Source: Bacillota bacterium (GTDB taxonomy: Bacteria; Bacillota; Dethiobacteria; DTU022). From it: DNA of 64,000 nucleotides. The stretch lies in assembly GCA_029552125.1 (NCBI GenBank), contig JAKPEE010000069.1:1-64000 (forward strand), given 5' to 3'. The position numbers were made by a program, and so were the translations under genes. Below the pieces are notes generated by a model. The model ran no database searches, was not told where the DNA came from, and worked only from the letters and a program-made list of their open reading frames with translations. Shown here piece by piece: positions 1 to 10,191 of the stretch. Numbering within the stretch: the stretch's first letter is position 1; each line of letters begins with the position of its first letter.

Positions 1-64
1 TAGTTTCTTGAGCCTCTTTAATTACTTGTTCTATAAATTCTACACTGTATTGTTTTTTAGCCAT
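1..64 (-). mobile_element. 5' start of a transposase-like CDS (IS3-family OrfA-like), running off the left edge of the window
   Basis: Reverse complement of 1-64 reads MAKKQYSVEFIEQVIKEAQET, typical of the N-terminal HTH of IS3-type OrfA; preceded by an AGGGGGT ribosome-binding site on the minus strand. Confidence 0.55.
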
Positions 65-90
65 TTTATTACCCCCTATTTCTATTATTT

Positions 91-1011
91 ATGCTAACAT
101 ATTCGCATTTTTTCTCCAAACCTATTAGGGGGCTAAATAGCAGCAGTTACCGGCAGATTGATCATGAGGGAAAGGGAATATCCGGAATTCATCGTTCCCG
201 TCAGGTGCTACCGGATGAAGTCTCCGGTTATTTGTTTGTAAGAAATCAGGTTCCCAACTCCGGGGTTTTTGTTGCCAGGGAAGCGTTTTTACGGGCCGGT
301 GGTTATAATGAAAACTTGAAATATGCGGAAGGATGGGACCTGTTTCTACGCCTGGCTCCGCTCGGCGGATTCGCCTATATCGATCTACCGCTGGTTTTAA
401 TCAGACGGCATCAATTAAACCTTTCCAGAAATGTCAACAATATGCTGGAAAGCGGTAAAAGCATATTAAGCCGTTACAGTATTTCCCAGATAACGCAGGC
501 TGTTAAACGCCGGCGCCTGCCCCCGGAAGTTAATCAGGCTGATCTGGTCTCGATATTATATCGTTTGGATAAATGGAATGAAGGCTTTCTGATCAGCCAG
601 GAGATTGTTGATGCTTATCCGGAGTATGCCGAAGGCTATTTTTTGTCTGGCCTGTTTTGGTTAAAATGTAAAGACTGGCCGAACGCTGAAAAGGCATTTC
701 GGCAGACCCTGGCGCTGGAGGCGGAGCATGAAGCGGCTACGAACAACCTGGTGGCGCTGCTGGCCATGCGGGGTTCCGTGATGGAAGCTCGCCGGCTTCT
801 GACCGGGCTCCTGCAGTATAAGCCCGGCTACCTTGACGCCGGGCATAATCTCGCGCTGATTAATCAGGGCGGCCGCCTCGATGCCGGGGTATTAAAATTT
901 ACCTGGCGCAAGCTCAGGCCGGAGCTCATGCGTTACTGGGATGATCAGGCGATGAAAGGGTCAGGGGAGCACCCTGGCTCAATACTGAACCTGGGCAAGG
1001 CCGGAAAATAA
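91..1011 (+). pseudogene. C-terminal part of a GT2-type glycosyltransferase with TPR-like tail, N-terminus missing
   Basis: Contains NSGVFVAREAFLRAGGYNENLKYAEGWDLFLRL, the second half of a GT2 catalytic domain, and a TPR-like tail (AEGYFLSGLFWLKCKDWPNAEKAFRQTLALEAEHEAATNNLVALL); the nucleotide-binding N-terminal half is absent and the ORF abuts the putative IS end. Confidence 0.65.
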
Positions 1012-1021
1012 AAGGTAAAAT

Positions 1022-1205
1022 TATTTTCGCGTGGACGCTTCCACCGGCATAAGCATGGGCCACTTGATGCGCGGCCTGGCCCTGGCGACAGTTTCCGGAA
1101 GCATCGCTTTGCATTTGTAATTGCCAGCGGCATGGCCTCAAAGATACAATGACATTGTCTGCCGCCGCAGCCGGATCGGGAACTGCTGCGCCGGACAGTG
1201 ATAAC
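1022..1205 (+). pseudogene. Remnant of a PseG/SpsG-like nucleotide-sugar hydrolase/transferase
   Basis: Frame from 1025 reads FRVDASTGISMGHLMRGLALA (compare PseG N-terminal motif RVDAS..IG.GH.MRCL.LA), continues after a 1-nt frameshift as DSFRKHRFAFVIASG, then stops. Confidence 0.6.
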
Positions 1206-1327
1206 CTTATTGGGCGGCGTGCTGACATGGGCAAACAGGACCGGCAATTCGTTGGCGGCTGCGGGGCGAATCGGGGTGGCCCCTGCTATCGTCAAAATCA
1301 TAGATAAAAAGAAAGGTTAATTGTTCG

Positions 1328-2431
1328 ATGAACAACAAAGTACTGATTCTTGGCCTGGCCAGCCCGCAGGCGGATGCCATCGCCTGCTGTAAAAGCCTCG
1401 GCCTGGAAGTGCATGCCTGTGCTGATCGTGAAGCAGGGCTGCATCTGGCCAAACCCGATTATTTTGCACCGATCGATATCAAGGATGCCGAAGCCATCTG
1501 CCGGTATGCCCGGGACCATCAAATCCGGGTGATCTATTCCGCCGGCTCCGACCTGGCGCTGCCGACCATATCATACGCCGGGGCCAAGCTGGGACTGCCT
1601 CATTTCGTTGATCTCGCTACCGTGAACCTGTGCAGCAACAAGGATCAGCTGCGGTCCTTCCTGGGCAGTGATTTTTTTGGCAATGTCAGGTACCTTTCCG
1701 TGCATAGCGCAGATGAAATCGGTTCCTGGGATATTTTCCCCTGCGTAGTAAAACCGGTGGATAGCCAGGGACAAAGAGGATTCGCCGTCGTTACCGGCCG
1801 GGAACAGTTAAAGAATCATCTCCAGCGCTCTTTGCACTATTCACCCGCCGGGAGAGCGATCATCGAAGAATATATAGACGGACCGGAGATTTCGGTAAAC
1901 CTTTACCTCCACGAGGGCCGTATTGCTTTTGCCCAAACAACGGATCGGATCGTCTTTGCCCAGTACCCGGGTATTGTCAAGGCACACCGCATCCCCTCCC
2001 GCGTGGCCGGCCGGAAAACGGAAGCGCTGGTTCGGCGGCTCTGTGAAGCCCTGGTGCAAAAGCTCGGTTTGAAAAACGGCCCCCTCTATATCCAGCTAAA
2101 GTTGAAAGACGGCGAGCCAAAGCTGATCGAATTGACACCGAGGCTGGACGGATGCCACCTGTGGCAGCTAATTAAATTTTACTGCGGAGTCAATCTCCTG
2201 GAAGTGACTTTCAGACATCTCCTGGGCGAGAAAGTGAAGCTTGAGCGCAGTGATACCTTTACCCCATACACCCTGACCTATATTACTGCAAAGCCCGGGG
2301 CAACCGTAGAAAAGAAGCAGTACCGGGATTTAAAGGCACAGTATGTGCAATGGTATTACGAAGAAGGGGATACGGTCCACCTTGTTAACGGTATTCGGGA
2401 GCGGGTCGCTCACTATATTGAAAAGGGTTGA
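1328..2431 (+). CDS. ATP-grasp domain ligase (carbamoyl-phosphate-synthase/PylC-like)
   Basis: 367 aa; CVVKPVDSQGQRGFAVV, IIEEYIDGPEISVNLYLHEG, LIELTPRLDGCHL ATP-grasp motifs. Confidence 0.8.
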   Translation: MNNKVLILGLASPQADAIACCKSLGLEVHACADREAGLHLAKPDYFAPIDIKDAEAICRYARDHQIRVIYSAGSDLALPTISYAGAKLGLPHFVDLATVNLCSNKDQLRSFLGSDFFGNVRYLSVHSADEIGSWDIFPCVVKPVDSQGQRGFAVVTGREQLKNHLQRSLHYSPAGRAIIEEYIDGPEISVNLYLHEGRIAFAQTTDRIVFAQYPGIVKAHRIPSRVAGRKTEALVRRLCEALVQKLGLKNGPLYIQLKLKDGEPKLIELTPRLDGCHLWQLIKFYCGVNLLEVTFRHLLGEKVKLERSDTFTPYTLTYITAKPGATVEKKQYRDLKAQYVQWYYEEGDTVHLVNGIRERVAHYIEKG

Positions 2432-2434
2432 TCA

Positions 2435-3355
2435 GTGATGCCAGCAATGAACCTGGCCATTACTGGCGGTAGCGGTTTCATCGGTACATGGTTTGTGAAG
2501 CGGTTTCAAAATCGTTACCGTTTCGTCATCCTGGGACGATCGAAACAAAAACCTGCCTGGTTGCCGGCTGGCCTTGATTGCCGCTACTGTGCGACCGATT
2601 ATAGCGTCGACAGCTTAAGCAAATGCCTGGACGGTGTAGAAGGCGTATTGCACCTGGCAGCCCGCAAAGTAATCAGGGAGCAGGACCGGTTTGAAGAATA
2701 TGTCAATGCAAACTTGCTGCTGACCCAGCGGCTCTTTGAAGCTTGCCGGATATTAAATATAAAGAATATCGTCAACTCCTCTTCACGCCTTGTTTACAGC
2801 GAAAGCAACAGCCTGCCCTGGTCGGAAGATACGGACCCGCACCCGGTCACTTACTACGGTATATCCAAGCTGGCCGCGGAGAAACTGGCCCATTATTATA
2901 ACTGCACCTACAGCATGAACATTAAATCGCTCCGGCTGGCCCAGGTAATCGGTTGCGGCGCGGGCAGCGAATCCGTCGTGGGAAAGTTTATGCGCAGCGC
3001 CGCCGCCAAAGAAAAACTGACTGTATTTGGAACAGGAGCGGGACGCCGGGAGTACATTTACATCGAGGATGCTGTCCGCGCCCTCCATTGCGCCATCAGC
3101 AAAAGCGAAGTGAGCGGTGTTTTCAACATCGGTTCGGGAGTTAACATTTCATACCGGGAACTGGCCATCTTAATCAACAATATTTACAATAACGCCGGTA
3201 ACATCGTTTTCCTCCACGAAAAGCCGGAGGACTGCTCTGTCGGCTTAATGGATATAAGCAAAGCCGCGAATGAGCTGGGTTTTGTGCCGCGCTGGACCAT
3301 GGAGGCAGCCTTGCGGGATATGCAAAAGAGAGCCGCGGTGCGGCGCAGCCATTGA
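2435..3355 (+). CDS. NAD-dependent epimerase/dehydratase (SDR)
   Basis: LAITGGSGFIGTWFVKRF Rossmann motif, YYGISKLAAEKL (YxxxK), GVFNIGSG. Confidence 0.88.
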   Translation: MMPAMNLAITGGSGFIGTWFVKRFQNRYRFVILGRSKQKPAWLPAGLDCRYCATDYSVDSLSKCLDGVEGVLHLAARKVIREQDRFEEYVNANLLLTQRLFEACRILNIKNIVNSSSRLVYSESNSLPWSEDTDPHPVTYYGISKLAAEKLAHYYNCTYSMNIKSLRLAQVIGCGAGSESVVGKFMRSAAAKEKLTVFGTGAGRREYIYIEDAVRALHCAISKSEVSGVFNIGSGVNISYRELAILINNIYNNAGNIVFLHEKPEDCSVGLMDISKAANELGFVPRWTMEAALRDMQKRAAVRRSH

Positions 3356-3413
3356 TCCGGAAAAGGCATGAACTGGCAACTTGCGCGAAGTGCGCTGAAC
3401 CAAGGAGGCATGT

Positions 3414-5831
3414 ATGAAAATCACTTCAATTGTGATCAAAGCCGGCAAGCAGATTTTTAAACATATCGGCAGGATGTTCATTTTTTTCAGCAAGCATAAA
3501 GAACTTACTTTAATTCTATTTCTATCATTCATAATCCGTTATTTTCTCCTGGATTGGAATTCGTACTGGTTGGACGAGTTATATTCTGTTTACCGGCTTA
3601 ATTTACTAGAAGCCGGTGATACGATTAAATTCGCGAATGTTTTTGAATTTATGAAGTTTAGGCTGGCCCGTCCAACCACGCTGCCGCTTTACGAGTTTAT
3701 TTTATTCAACTGGATGTCGTTGTTTGGCCGTTCAGAAATGGCAACGCGAGCCCTGTCCACGGTATATGTAACCCTCTCAATCCTTTTTATTTATCTTTTT
3801 TCCATTAAAGTTTTTACTCGCCGCATCGCTATTGCTGCAGCATTAATGTTTTCCCTTTCCTATATGGCGGTTTTTTATTCACTGGAAGCCCGCTATTACG
3901 GGCAAATGCTTTTTCTCAGCACCCTGTCATCGTACCTGTTATATGTTTACCTCGAAAATATGGCTAACCATAATTCATGGAGGGATCTATTTCTAAACAA
4001 GTACTTTATCTTGCTAACCCTTGCTAATGTTGCTTTAATGCTTACCCATGCCTTTGACTTTATTTTTATCGCTGCACAGAGCTTTTTTATGCTCTTGTAT
4101 TTGCTGTATCAAAATAAATTTACCAAACCCTTGTCCGGCATAGCCAAAGTTTTGGCCCTTTACCTTGCACAACTGGCAGTTTTGTTTGCCTTGTCAGGGA
4201 CATTTATTTTCCGCGGCCTTCTCCGATCAGCGCTTAATTTTTCTGCGTTGCCAGATCAGGGCATTGGCAATGAGACTGGAAGCGCTTTATTTGTGCCTTA
4301 TAAAAATCCGTTGATTATTTTTATGAATTACGTGGTAAAGCCAAATCTTGATTTACCGGCATTTGCTTACCTGGTCTTATTCATACTCTTGACTGTTGCT
4401 ATGATCAAATACCTGGCGCCTCTCCACCGGCGCAGCCAAAGCGATCCGGCTTCGCCCCAAAGCCTGTATGTTTTGTATATGGTTGTGTGCGCCTTTCTGC
4501 CGTGTGTTTTGGTCTATCTCATTTTTTCGATCGGGCAGTTTGATAAATTAACACCAAGGTACTTGATTTATTCAACCCCCCCGCTGATGGTGCTGCTTGT
4601 CCTTGCCCTGGAGCAGGGGCTTCTGTTTTTAAATCGCATGTCCAGGCGTATACTGGGAATTTCCATTTGGCGTCACTACCTTCGCCATGCCACAATTTAC
4701 CTGATATTGGCAGCGATCGTTTTAGTCTTGCCGGGAGGCCTTAGGGCCGCAACTTATCGCAAGGATGATTGGCGCGGCATCGCCAAACAGATAGTGCAGA
4801 GAATACATGAGGATCCGGATCATAAATATGTTGTTTACGAAACGACTTTTCGCAGATTTCCCATGTTGGATTTTTATTTTGAGCAATACAGTGATCACGT
4901 TCGCGTTCATGGTGTCATCCAGCGTTCGGTAGAACAGCGTTTAGCAGGCGGGGATAATTACATACCCCATTTCTTCAGAGCCAGGGATCTAAGAGAAATC
5001 GAAAAATCCGACTATATGATCATTGCCTTTACGCATCATAAAATCAGTGATTTTCCCCATACACTGGATATATTGTCGGCAGACTACGAATTGCTCAGCA
5101 CACATTTAAATGCGGCCGGTAAAGGGTACCTGCTTTTCAGCGCTCAGTATGATGACGAATATGCCCAATATAAAGAAGAAATGATCAAAGGCGGCCTGAC
5201 TTTTAACGGTGAAAACAGCTATGTCGATTTAGGCTTCTCGCCCGGCTTTAATGCAGAGGATAGCTTTACCTTTGAGCTTTGGATCAAGCTGCTGGGCGAT
5301 GTTAATAAATCCGCCGTGTTGTTCGGCCCACGTGAAAGCCGTAGTGGAGCCTACGGTTTACACGCCTATTACCAGGAAAGGCTTTCTTTCGGTGTCCGTA
5401 CTGATGAGGATATGGCCAGGGTTGATTTCACAAATTATCGCCTTAATACCTGGTATCATTTGGCCGGAGTTTATAACGGCTACGAAAAAAAAGTATATTT
5501 TTACGTTGATGGCGAATTGATTGGAACAGATCATCTTGAAGGGAAGGACCTAAACCTTTCCGGTAAGAACTTCGGGTTAAATTTGCCGGAAACCATACAT
5601 GGAGAATCGACAGAAACAGGTCATGTTCGCTGTATCAAACATGAAGCACGGCTGTGGAACGTAGCCCGCAGCCAGGAAGAAATAAAGGCCCACATGTTTA
5701 AGCAATTGGAGGGCCGGGAAAGCGGTCTCATCGGATATTGGCCGCTCAATGAAGCAAGCGGCCCTTTAGCCCATGATTTAAGTGCAAACCATAATCATGG
5801 CTTCATTCACGGGGGAACATGGAATGAATAG
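3414..5831 (+). CDS. GT-C type polytopic membrane glycosyltransferase (GT39/ArnT-like) with C-terminal LamG/concanavalin-A-like domain
   Basis: N-terminal multi-TM region with YWLDELYSVYRL and ARYYGQMLFLS; C-terminal LTFNGENSYVDLG...FTFELWIKL...WYHLAGVYNG...YFYVDGELIG...IGYWPLNEASG LamG-type repeat. Confidence 0.78.
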   Translation: MKITSIVIKAGKQIFKHIGRMFIFFSKHKELTLILFLSFIIRYFLLDWNSYWLDELYSVYRLNLLEAGDTIKFANVFEFMKFRLARPTTLPLYEFILFNWMSLFGRSEMATRALSTVYVTLSILFIYLFSIKVFTRRIAIAAALMFSLSYMAVFYSLEARYYGQMLFLSTLSSYLLYVYLENMANHNSWRDLFLNKYFILLTLANVALMLTHAFDFIFIAAQSFFMLLYLLYQNKFTKPLSGIAKVLALYLAQLAVLFALSGTFIFRGLLRSALNFSALPDQGIGNETGSALFVPYKNPLIIFMNYVVKPNLDLPAFAYLVLFILLTVAMIKYLAPLHRRSQSDPASPQSLYVLYMVVCAFLPCVLVYLIFSIGQFDKLTPRYLIYSTPPLMVLLVLALEQGLLFLNRMSRRILGISIWRHYLRHATIYLILAAIVLVLPGGLRAATYRKDDWRGIAKQIVQRIHEDPDHKYVVYETTFRRFPMLDFYFEQYSDHVRVHGVIQRSVEQRLAGGDNYIPHFFRARDLREIEKSDYMIIAFTHHKISDFPHTLDILSADYELLSTHLNAAGKGYLLFSAQYDDEYAQYKEEMIKGGLTFNGENSYVDLGFSPGFNAEDSFTFELWIKLLGDVNKSAVLFGPRESRSGAYGLHAYYQERLSFGVRTDEDMARVDFTNYRLNTWYHLAGVYNGYEKKVYFYVDGELIGTDHLEGKDLNLSGKNFGLNLPETIHGESTETGHVRCIKHEARLWNVARSQEEIKAHMFKQLEGRESGLIGYWPLNEASGPLAHDLSANHNHGFIHGGTWNE

Positions 5832-6801
5832 AGGCGTTGCGAACAAAACATATTTTTTTCTAGCGAGATTATTGCTGCTGCTACTATCAATATATTTTTT
5901 GATAAGGATAATCGATTTTAATCTTGTTTTTAAAATAATTGCCAGTATGCCTCTTTATGTGGTTGTTGCGCTTGTTGTTATCGGGATTGGCCGCACGTGG
6001 CTTACAGGCCTTCGCTGGCGTTTTCTAAATCCTGATGTCACTGCACAGCTAAAGGCGTGGCATTATTTTCGTTTTGCCATGATCGCCCATACCTTTAACC
6101 TGGTTATGCCCGGGGCCCTGGGAGGGGACTTTGTAAAAACAGCTTTTACTTTAAAAGCAGTAGAACACCATAGAATCCATAATGTTATGGCCATAATTTT
6201 AGACCGTTTTGTTGGCTTGTTGTCTATTTTGTTTTTGGGCACAGTTGCTTTTCTGCTTTTGAGTGATATACCGGACAAAACTGCTTTCTATACTTATTTT
6301 GGAATTCTCTATGGCATCCTGATAGTGCTTATTGTCCTTGCCCTGAATTCTCATCTTCATAAGTTATTGATTTCGTGTTTTGCCCGTTTGGGAAAGATCG
6401 GTTTATGGTTAAACAATGTTATCAGTATCTGGAAAGAAACAGTGAAATACTTTTCCTTGAACAAGCGCAAAGTGTTTCATGCCGGGCTAATATGCCTGCC
6501 CATACACCTTGCCTCTTTCTGTACAACATATTATCTGGCGGTCATGTTAAATATCAGAATTTCATTTCTCGAAATTAGCTTAATAACCTCTTTAGTGTGG
6601 ATTGTTACGGCTGTACCCATAACCATCTCGGGTGCAGGGATTAGAGAATTTTCAATGATTTACTTGCTATCGCTGTATGGCATAGAGGGCGAACTGGCAA
6701 CAGCGCTATCCCTGTATACTTATATTATTAGTATAATCCTCGGTTTAATAGGCTTGCTGTTCATGGTTGAATGGGGAAAATATATTTCTAAATTTTCATA
6801 A
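5824..6801 (+). CDS. Lysylphosphatidylglycerol synthase TM region / UPF0104 family flippase-like membrane protein
   Basis: RWRFLNPD...FNLVMPGALGGDFVKTAFTLKAVEHHRIHNVMAIILDRFVGLLSIL; ATG 5824 overlaps the preceding stop (ATGAATAG). Confidence 0.8.
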   Translation: MNRGVANKTYFFLARLLLLLLSIYFLIRIIDFNLVFKIIASMPLYVVVALVVIGIGRTWLTGLRWRFLNPDVTAQLKAWHYFRFAMIAHTFNLVMPGALGGDFVKTAFTLKAVEHHRIHNVMAIILDRFVGLLSILFLGTVAFLLLSDIPDKTAFYTYFGILYGILIVLIVLALNSHLHKLLISCFARLGKIGLWLNNVISIWKETVKYFSLNKRKVFHAGLICLPIHLASFCTTYYLAVMLNIRISFLEISLITSLVWIVTAVPITISGAGIREFSMIYLLSLYGIEGELATALSLYTYIISIILGLIGLLFMVEWGKYISKFS

Positions 6802-6927
6802 AGCGGAATAATTTTATGGGACGATTAGCAGTTTTATAATTCTGCTTTTGAAAGGTTTTTAAAGATCACTAGAGAAATCTTAAAGTAATTACCATGCCCG
6901 GATTATAATATAAGGGGTATATTAAAA

Positions 6928-7911
6928 ATGCAAAACGAAAAAACTAATTGCCCCGAGCTATCCGTAGTAATCCCATGCTATAACAGCGAAAAACTGATAC
7001 ATGAACTGCATCAGAGACTGATTAAAGCCCTTGATTCTATGCAAGTTGCTTATGAGATTATATACGTTAACGATGACTCGCCTGATCATACCGGTTCGAT
7101 CCTAAAACAGGTTGCCCTGGAAAACGCTAATGTAATCGCCGTAGATTTAATGTTTAATTCCGGCCAGTTCAAAGCACTGTTATGCGGTCTGGAACTTTCC
7201 AGGGGATCTTATGTTGTGACCATGGATGACGACCTCCAGCATCCTCCCGAAGAGATTTACAAATTATACCACAAAATAAAAGAAAACGATCAATTGGACG
7301 CGGTCATAGGGAGATACTTGAAAAAAAAACACTCCTTTTTTAGAAATCTAGGCAGTTTATTTATGCAAAAGTTAAGCGGCAGCCAAAGAACTGGCATCAA
7401 AATGACCTCTTTTAGATGTTTAAGCCGAAATGTAGTCGAGATTATACTAATGCATAAAACAACGTCCCCTTTTATTGGCTCAATAATCAGAAAATCAACC
7501 AGACGCATCGCAAATGTAGACGTAGAACACCATGCAAGGGCGCAGGGGAAATCCAATTATTCTCTGAAAAAATTAGCAGTGACAGGGATTGACCGCATTT
7601 TTCATTACACCTCTGTCCCTTTGAAATTAGTGAGCATAAGCGGTATCGTTATTTCTATTGGCAGCTTTGCCGCAGCCTTGTATTATTTACTCGCCTATTT
7701 TATGGGCCATATTGCATTGCCGGGATGGACAACTCTAGTCTTGCTCATAAATTTTTACGCGGGATTAATTATACTTTCGATCGGGATTATCGGAGAATAT
7801 TTAATTAGAATTTTAGGCGAAGTAAGCGGAAGCCCCAGGTATTTTATCCGTAACATTTACCGGCGGCAAGATCATTTTGTTAATCCAGAGGGAAAATATG
7901 ATCAAATATAA
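6928..7911 (+). CDS. GT2 glycosyltransferase (DPM1/GtrB-like) with two C-terminal TM helices
   Basis: LSVVIPCYNSEKLI...VMTMDDDLQHPPEEI; C-terminal TM pair and GEYLIRILGEV. Confidence 0.9.
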   Translation: MQNEKTNCPELSVVIPCYNSEKLIHELHQRLIKALDSMQVAYEIIYVNDDSPDHTGSILKQVALENANVIAVDLMFNSGQFKALLCGLELSRGSYVVTMDDDLQHPPEEIYKLYHKIKENDQLDAVIGRYLKKKHSFFRNLGSLFMQKLSGSQRTGIKMTSFRCLSRNVVEIILMHKTTSPFIGSIIRKSTRRIANVDVEHHARAQGKSNYSLKKLAVTGIDRIFHYTSVPLKLVSISGIVISIGSFAAALYYLLAYFMGHIALPGWTTLVLLINFYAGLIILSIGIIGEYLIRILGEVSGSPRYFIRNIYRRQDHFVNPEGKYDQI

Positions 7912-8833
7912 ACTCTTGAAACGGGAAGAATTTATCGCCTTACTGCCCCAATTTTATGAATTATATCGTCTGAGCTTCAATCACGAAATAAACAAACAGT
8001 ATCTCCGGTGGCGGTACATGGAAAACCCCATGGAAGATTATTTTGTCGGCGCAGCTTTGGATAATGGGGCGGTCGTAGCCGGTGCAGCCTGGTCACCCTG
8101 CCTGATGTATCTGGATGGGATAATAAGAAAAGCGCTTATCTCCATAAATTCAATGGTGCATCCGGATTATCAAAGAGGCGGCATTTTTGTTAAACTTCAT
8201 GAGCTTTTTGATGGTAGCTTTATTGAGGACGGCTATGAATTTCTCATTTCTTTTCCCAATCATCTCTCTCACAGAACAACGATTACCAGGCTGGGACGCA
8301 CTGATATTTATGAAATACCGACAATGACTCTAAACCTGGAGCGTAAATCTGTTCAAGGACCTGTTGATTGTCATACGGACGACCAATTTTCCCTGGATTA
8401 CAGCGAAATATGTCCATTTCCCAATTTAAACCGCATTGTTAAAAACAGTTCATATTTGCGATGGAGATATTACCGGGATCCGATTAACCAGTACCGCAAC
8501 TTTGTTTTGCATAAAAAAAACAAGGTATCGTCTTACATGGTGGTTAAACAATACCTGGATCGGTTAAATATTATTGATTTTCAACCTGGTAGTTACGAAG
8601 AAGGCAGCTATTTGCTCGATTGCGCCATCTGCTACGCCCAAACATTAAACCTTAGAATGGTTACTACCTGGGCGCCGCGGCACACTTTTTACCATAGCCT
8701 GGCCGAACGGAAAGGTTTTCGCAATAATATACCGATAACTTATTTTTGCGCTAAAAATTTTAATGACCGCATGGCTGTTTCGATGGATTATTCTGACTGG
8801 TATATTCAGCAGGGTGATTTTTACGCCTATTAA
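7898..8833 (+). CDS. GNAT-family N-acetyltransferase-like protein
   Basis: LISINSMVHPDYQRGGIFVKLHELF acetyl-CoA-binding-like motif; start ATG 7898 overlaps the preceding gene. Confidence 0.72.
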   Translation: MIKYKLLKREEFIALLPQFYELYRLSFNHEINKQYLRWRYMENPMEDYFVGAALDNGAVVAGAAWSPCLMYLDGIIRKALISINSMVHPDYQRGGIFVKLHELFDGSFIEDGYEFLISFPNHLSHRTTITRLGRTDIYEIPTMTLNLERKSVQGPVDCHTDDQFSLDYSEICPFPNLNRIVKNSSYLRWRYYRDPINQYRNFVLHKKNKVSSYMVVKQYLDRLNIIDFQPGSYEEGSYLLDCAICYAQTLNLRMVTTWAPRHTFYHSLAERKGFRNNIPITYFCAKNFNDRMAVSMDYSDWYIQQGDFYAY

Positions 8834-8846
8834 AAAGGACACTGTG

Positions 8847-10070
8847 ATGAAGACAATCATGATTATCCCGGCCGGATTGTACCAGTTGCCGGCCATAATT
8901 AAAGCGAAGGGTTTGGGCTTAAGAGTAGTAACCGCAGATTATTTGCGGGATAACCCCGGGCACAAACAGGCTCACGTGTCCGAGGTTATAAGTATTGTAG
9001 ATCAAAATTCATTGCTTGATCTGGCGCGCCGGGAAAAAGTCGATGGAATATTTACAATTGCTTCTGATATCGCAGTCAAATCCGTCGGTTATATTGCCAG
9101 GGAGATGGGTTTGGTAGAAAGTATGCCCTACACCAATATTGATAAAATATGTATAAAACATCAGTTTAGAGAGCTGCAAAGGCAAAGTGGTTTACCTTTT
9201 CCTGCTTTTGTCCCGGCAAGAACTTTTGCCGAATTTAAAAGAGGGTTAAACGAAGTAGGGCTGCCTGCAGTCGTTAAGCCGTCTGACAGCTCAGGGAGTA
9301 AAGGCCTTTTTGTTATTGATCAAATTTATCCAGATGAACAATTAGCGGCCATTTATCATCAGTCTCTCTCATTTAGTAGAAATAAAATCCTCTGTATTGA
9401 ACAGTTGTTAAATGGAATACATGTCGGAGGCAGTGCTCTGGTAACAGGCGGTTCGGTTGTATTTTACCAGCTAACCAACAAATATTTAACGCAACTACCT
9501 TTGATGATTCCCACAGGTCATTCCATACCCAGCGCGTTGGAAGCAGGAACTCAAGCCGGAATCATGGCTGCCATTCAACAAGTGGTTAATTTATTGGACA
9601 TCAGGGTTGGCGCGCTAGATTTTGATATACTGGTAACAGATGAGGATATTGTAATTATTGAGATGAGCCCGCGATTGGGGGGAAACTGTATCCCTAAAAT
9701 AATTGAATATGGTACCGGGCTTGATTTAATTGAAACGGCAATTATGCTGGCCATGGGCAAACAACCAGATATTAGGGCACACAAGGCCCTACCGGTCGGT
9801 GTTCGTATCCTGGGATGCAGTAAAGCCGGAGTTGTATCCGGTTTTAAAAACCTCCAAGAGTTAAAAGAAAAATATAAAGAAAATTTAATCGAGCTCGTTT
9901 TAGATATTTCTGTTGGCTCGAGGGTGTCAAGGTTTACCAATGGCTCTTTTAGAATAGGCCATATTATTTGTAAAGCATCATCTCTAAAAGAGCTGGATTC
10001 TTTGTTGGATAAAATCGAAAAAGAGCTACAGATCACTGTAGGTGGCCGCGCCGATTCTACATCCAATTAA
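8847..10070 (+). CDS. ATP-grasp domain ligase
   Basis: PAVVKPSDSSGSKGLFVI, ILCIEQLLNGIHVGGSALV, IVIIEMSPRLGGNCIP; internal Met 29 (nt 8847) is the likelier start. Confidence 0.82.
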   Translation: MKTIMIIPAGLYQLPAIIKAKGLGLRVVTADYLRDNPGHKQAHVSEVISIVDQNSLLDLARREKVDGIFTIASDIAVKSVGYIAREMGLVESMPYTNIDKICIKHQFRELQRQSGLPFPAFVPARTFAEFKRGLNEVGLPAVVKPSDSSGSKGLFVIDQIYPDEQLAAIYHQSLSFSRNKILCIEQLLNGIHVGGSALVTGGSVVFYQLTNKYLTQLPLMIPTGHSIPSALEAGTQAGIMAAIQQVVNLLDIRVGALDFDILVTDEDIVIIEMSPRLGGNCIPKIIEYGTGLDLIETAIMLAMGKQPDIRAHKALPVGVRILGCSKAGVVSGFKNLQELKEKYKENLIELVLDISVGSRVSRFTNGSFRIGHIICKASSLKELDSLLDKIEKELQITVGGRADSTSN

Positions 10071-10191
10071 TTATGGAGAAATACACAAAGTGAAGATATC
10101 ATAATTATATTTCCGGATTCCTTGTCAAAAAGAAGGTAATTAGTCAAATTTTATCGTATTATAGCATGAAAATGATAAGGACTGATCGAAG

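Noticed and set aside
9575-10066. 163-aa minus-strand ORF
   Set aside because: Antisense to the ATP-grasp gene; no supporting motif or ribosome-binding site
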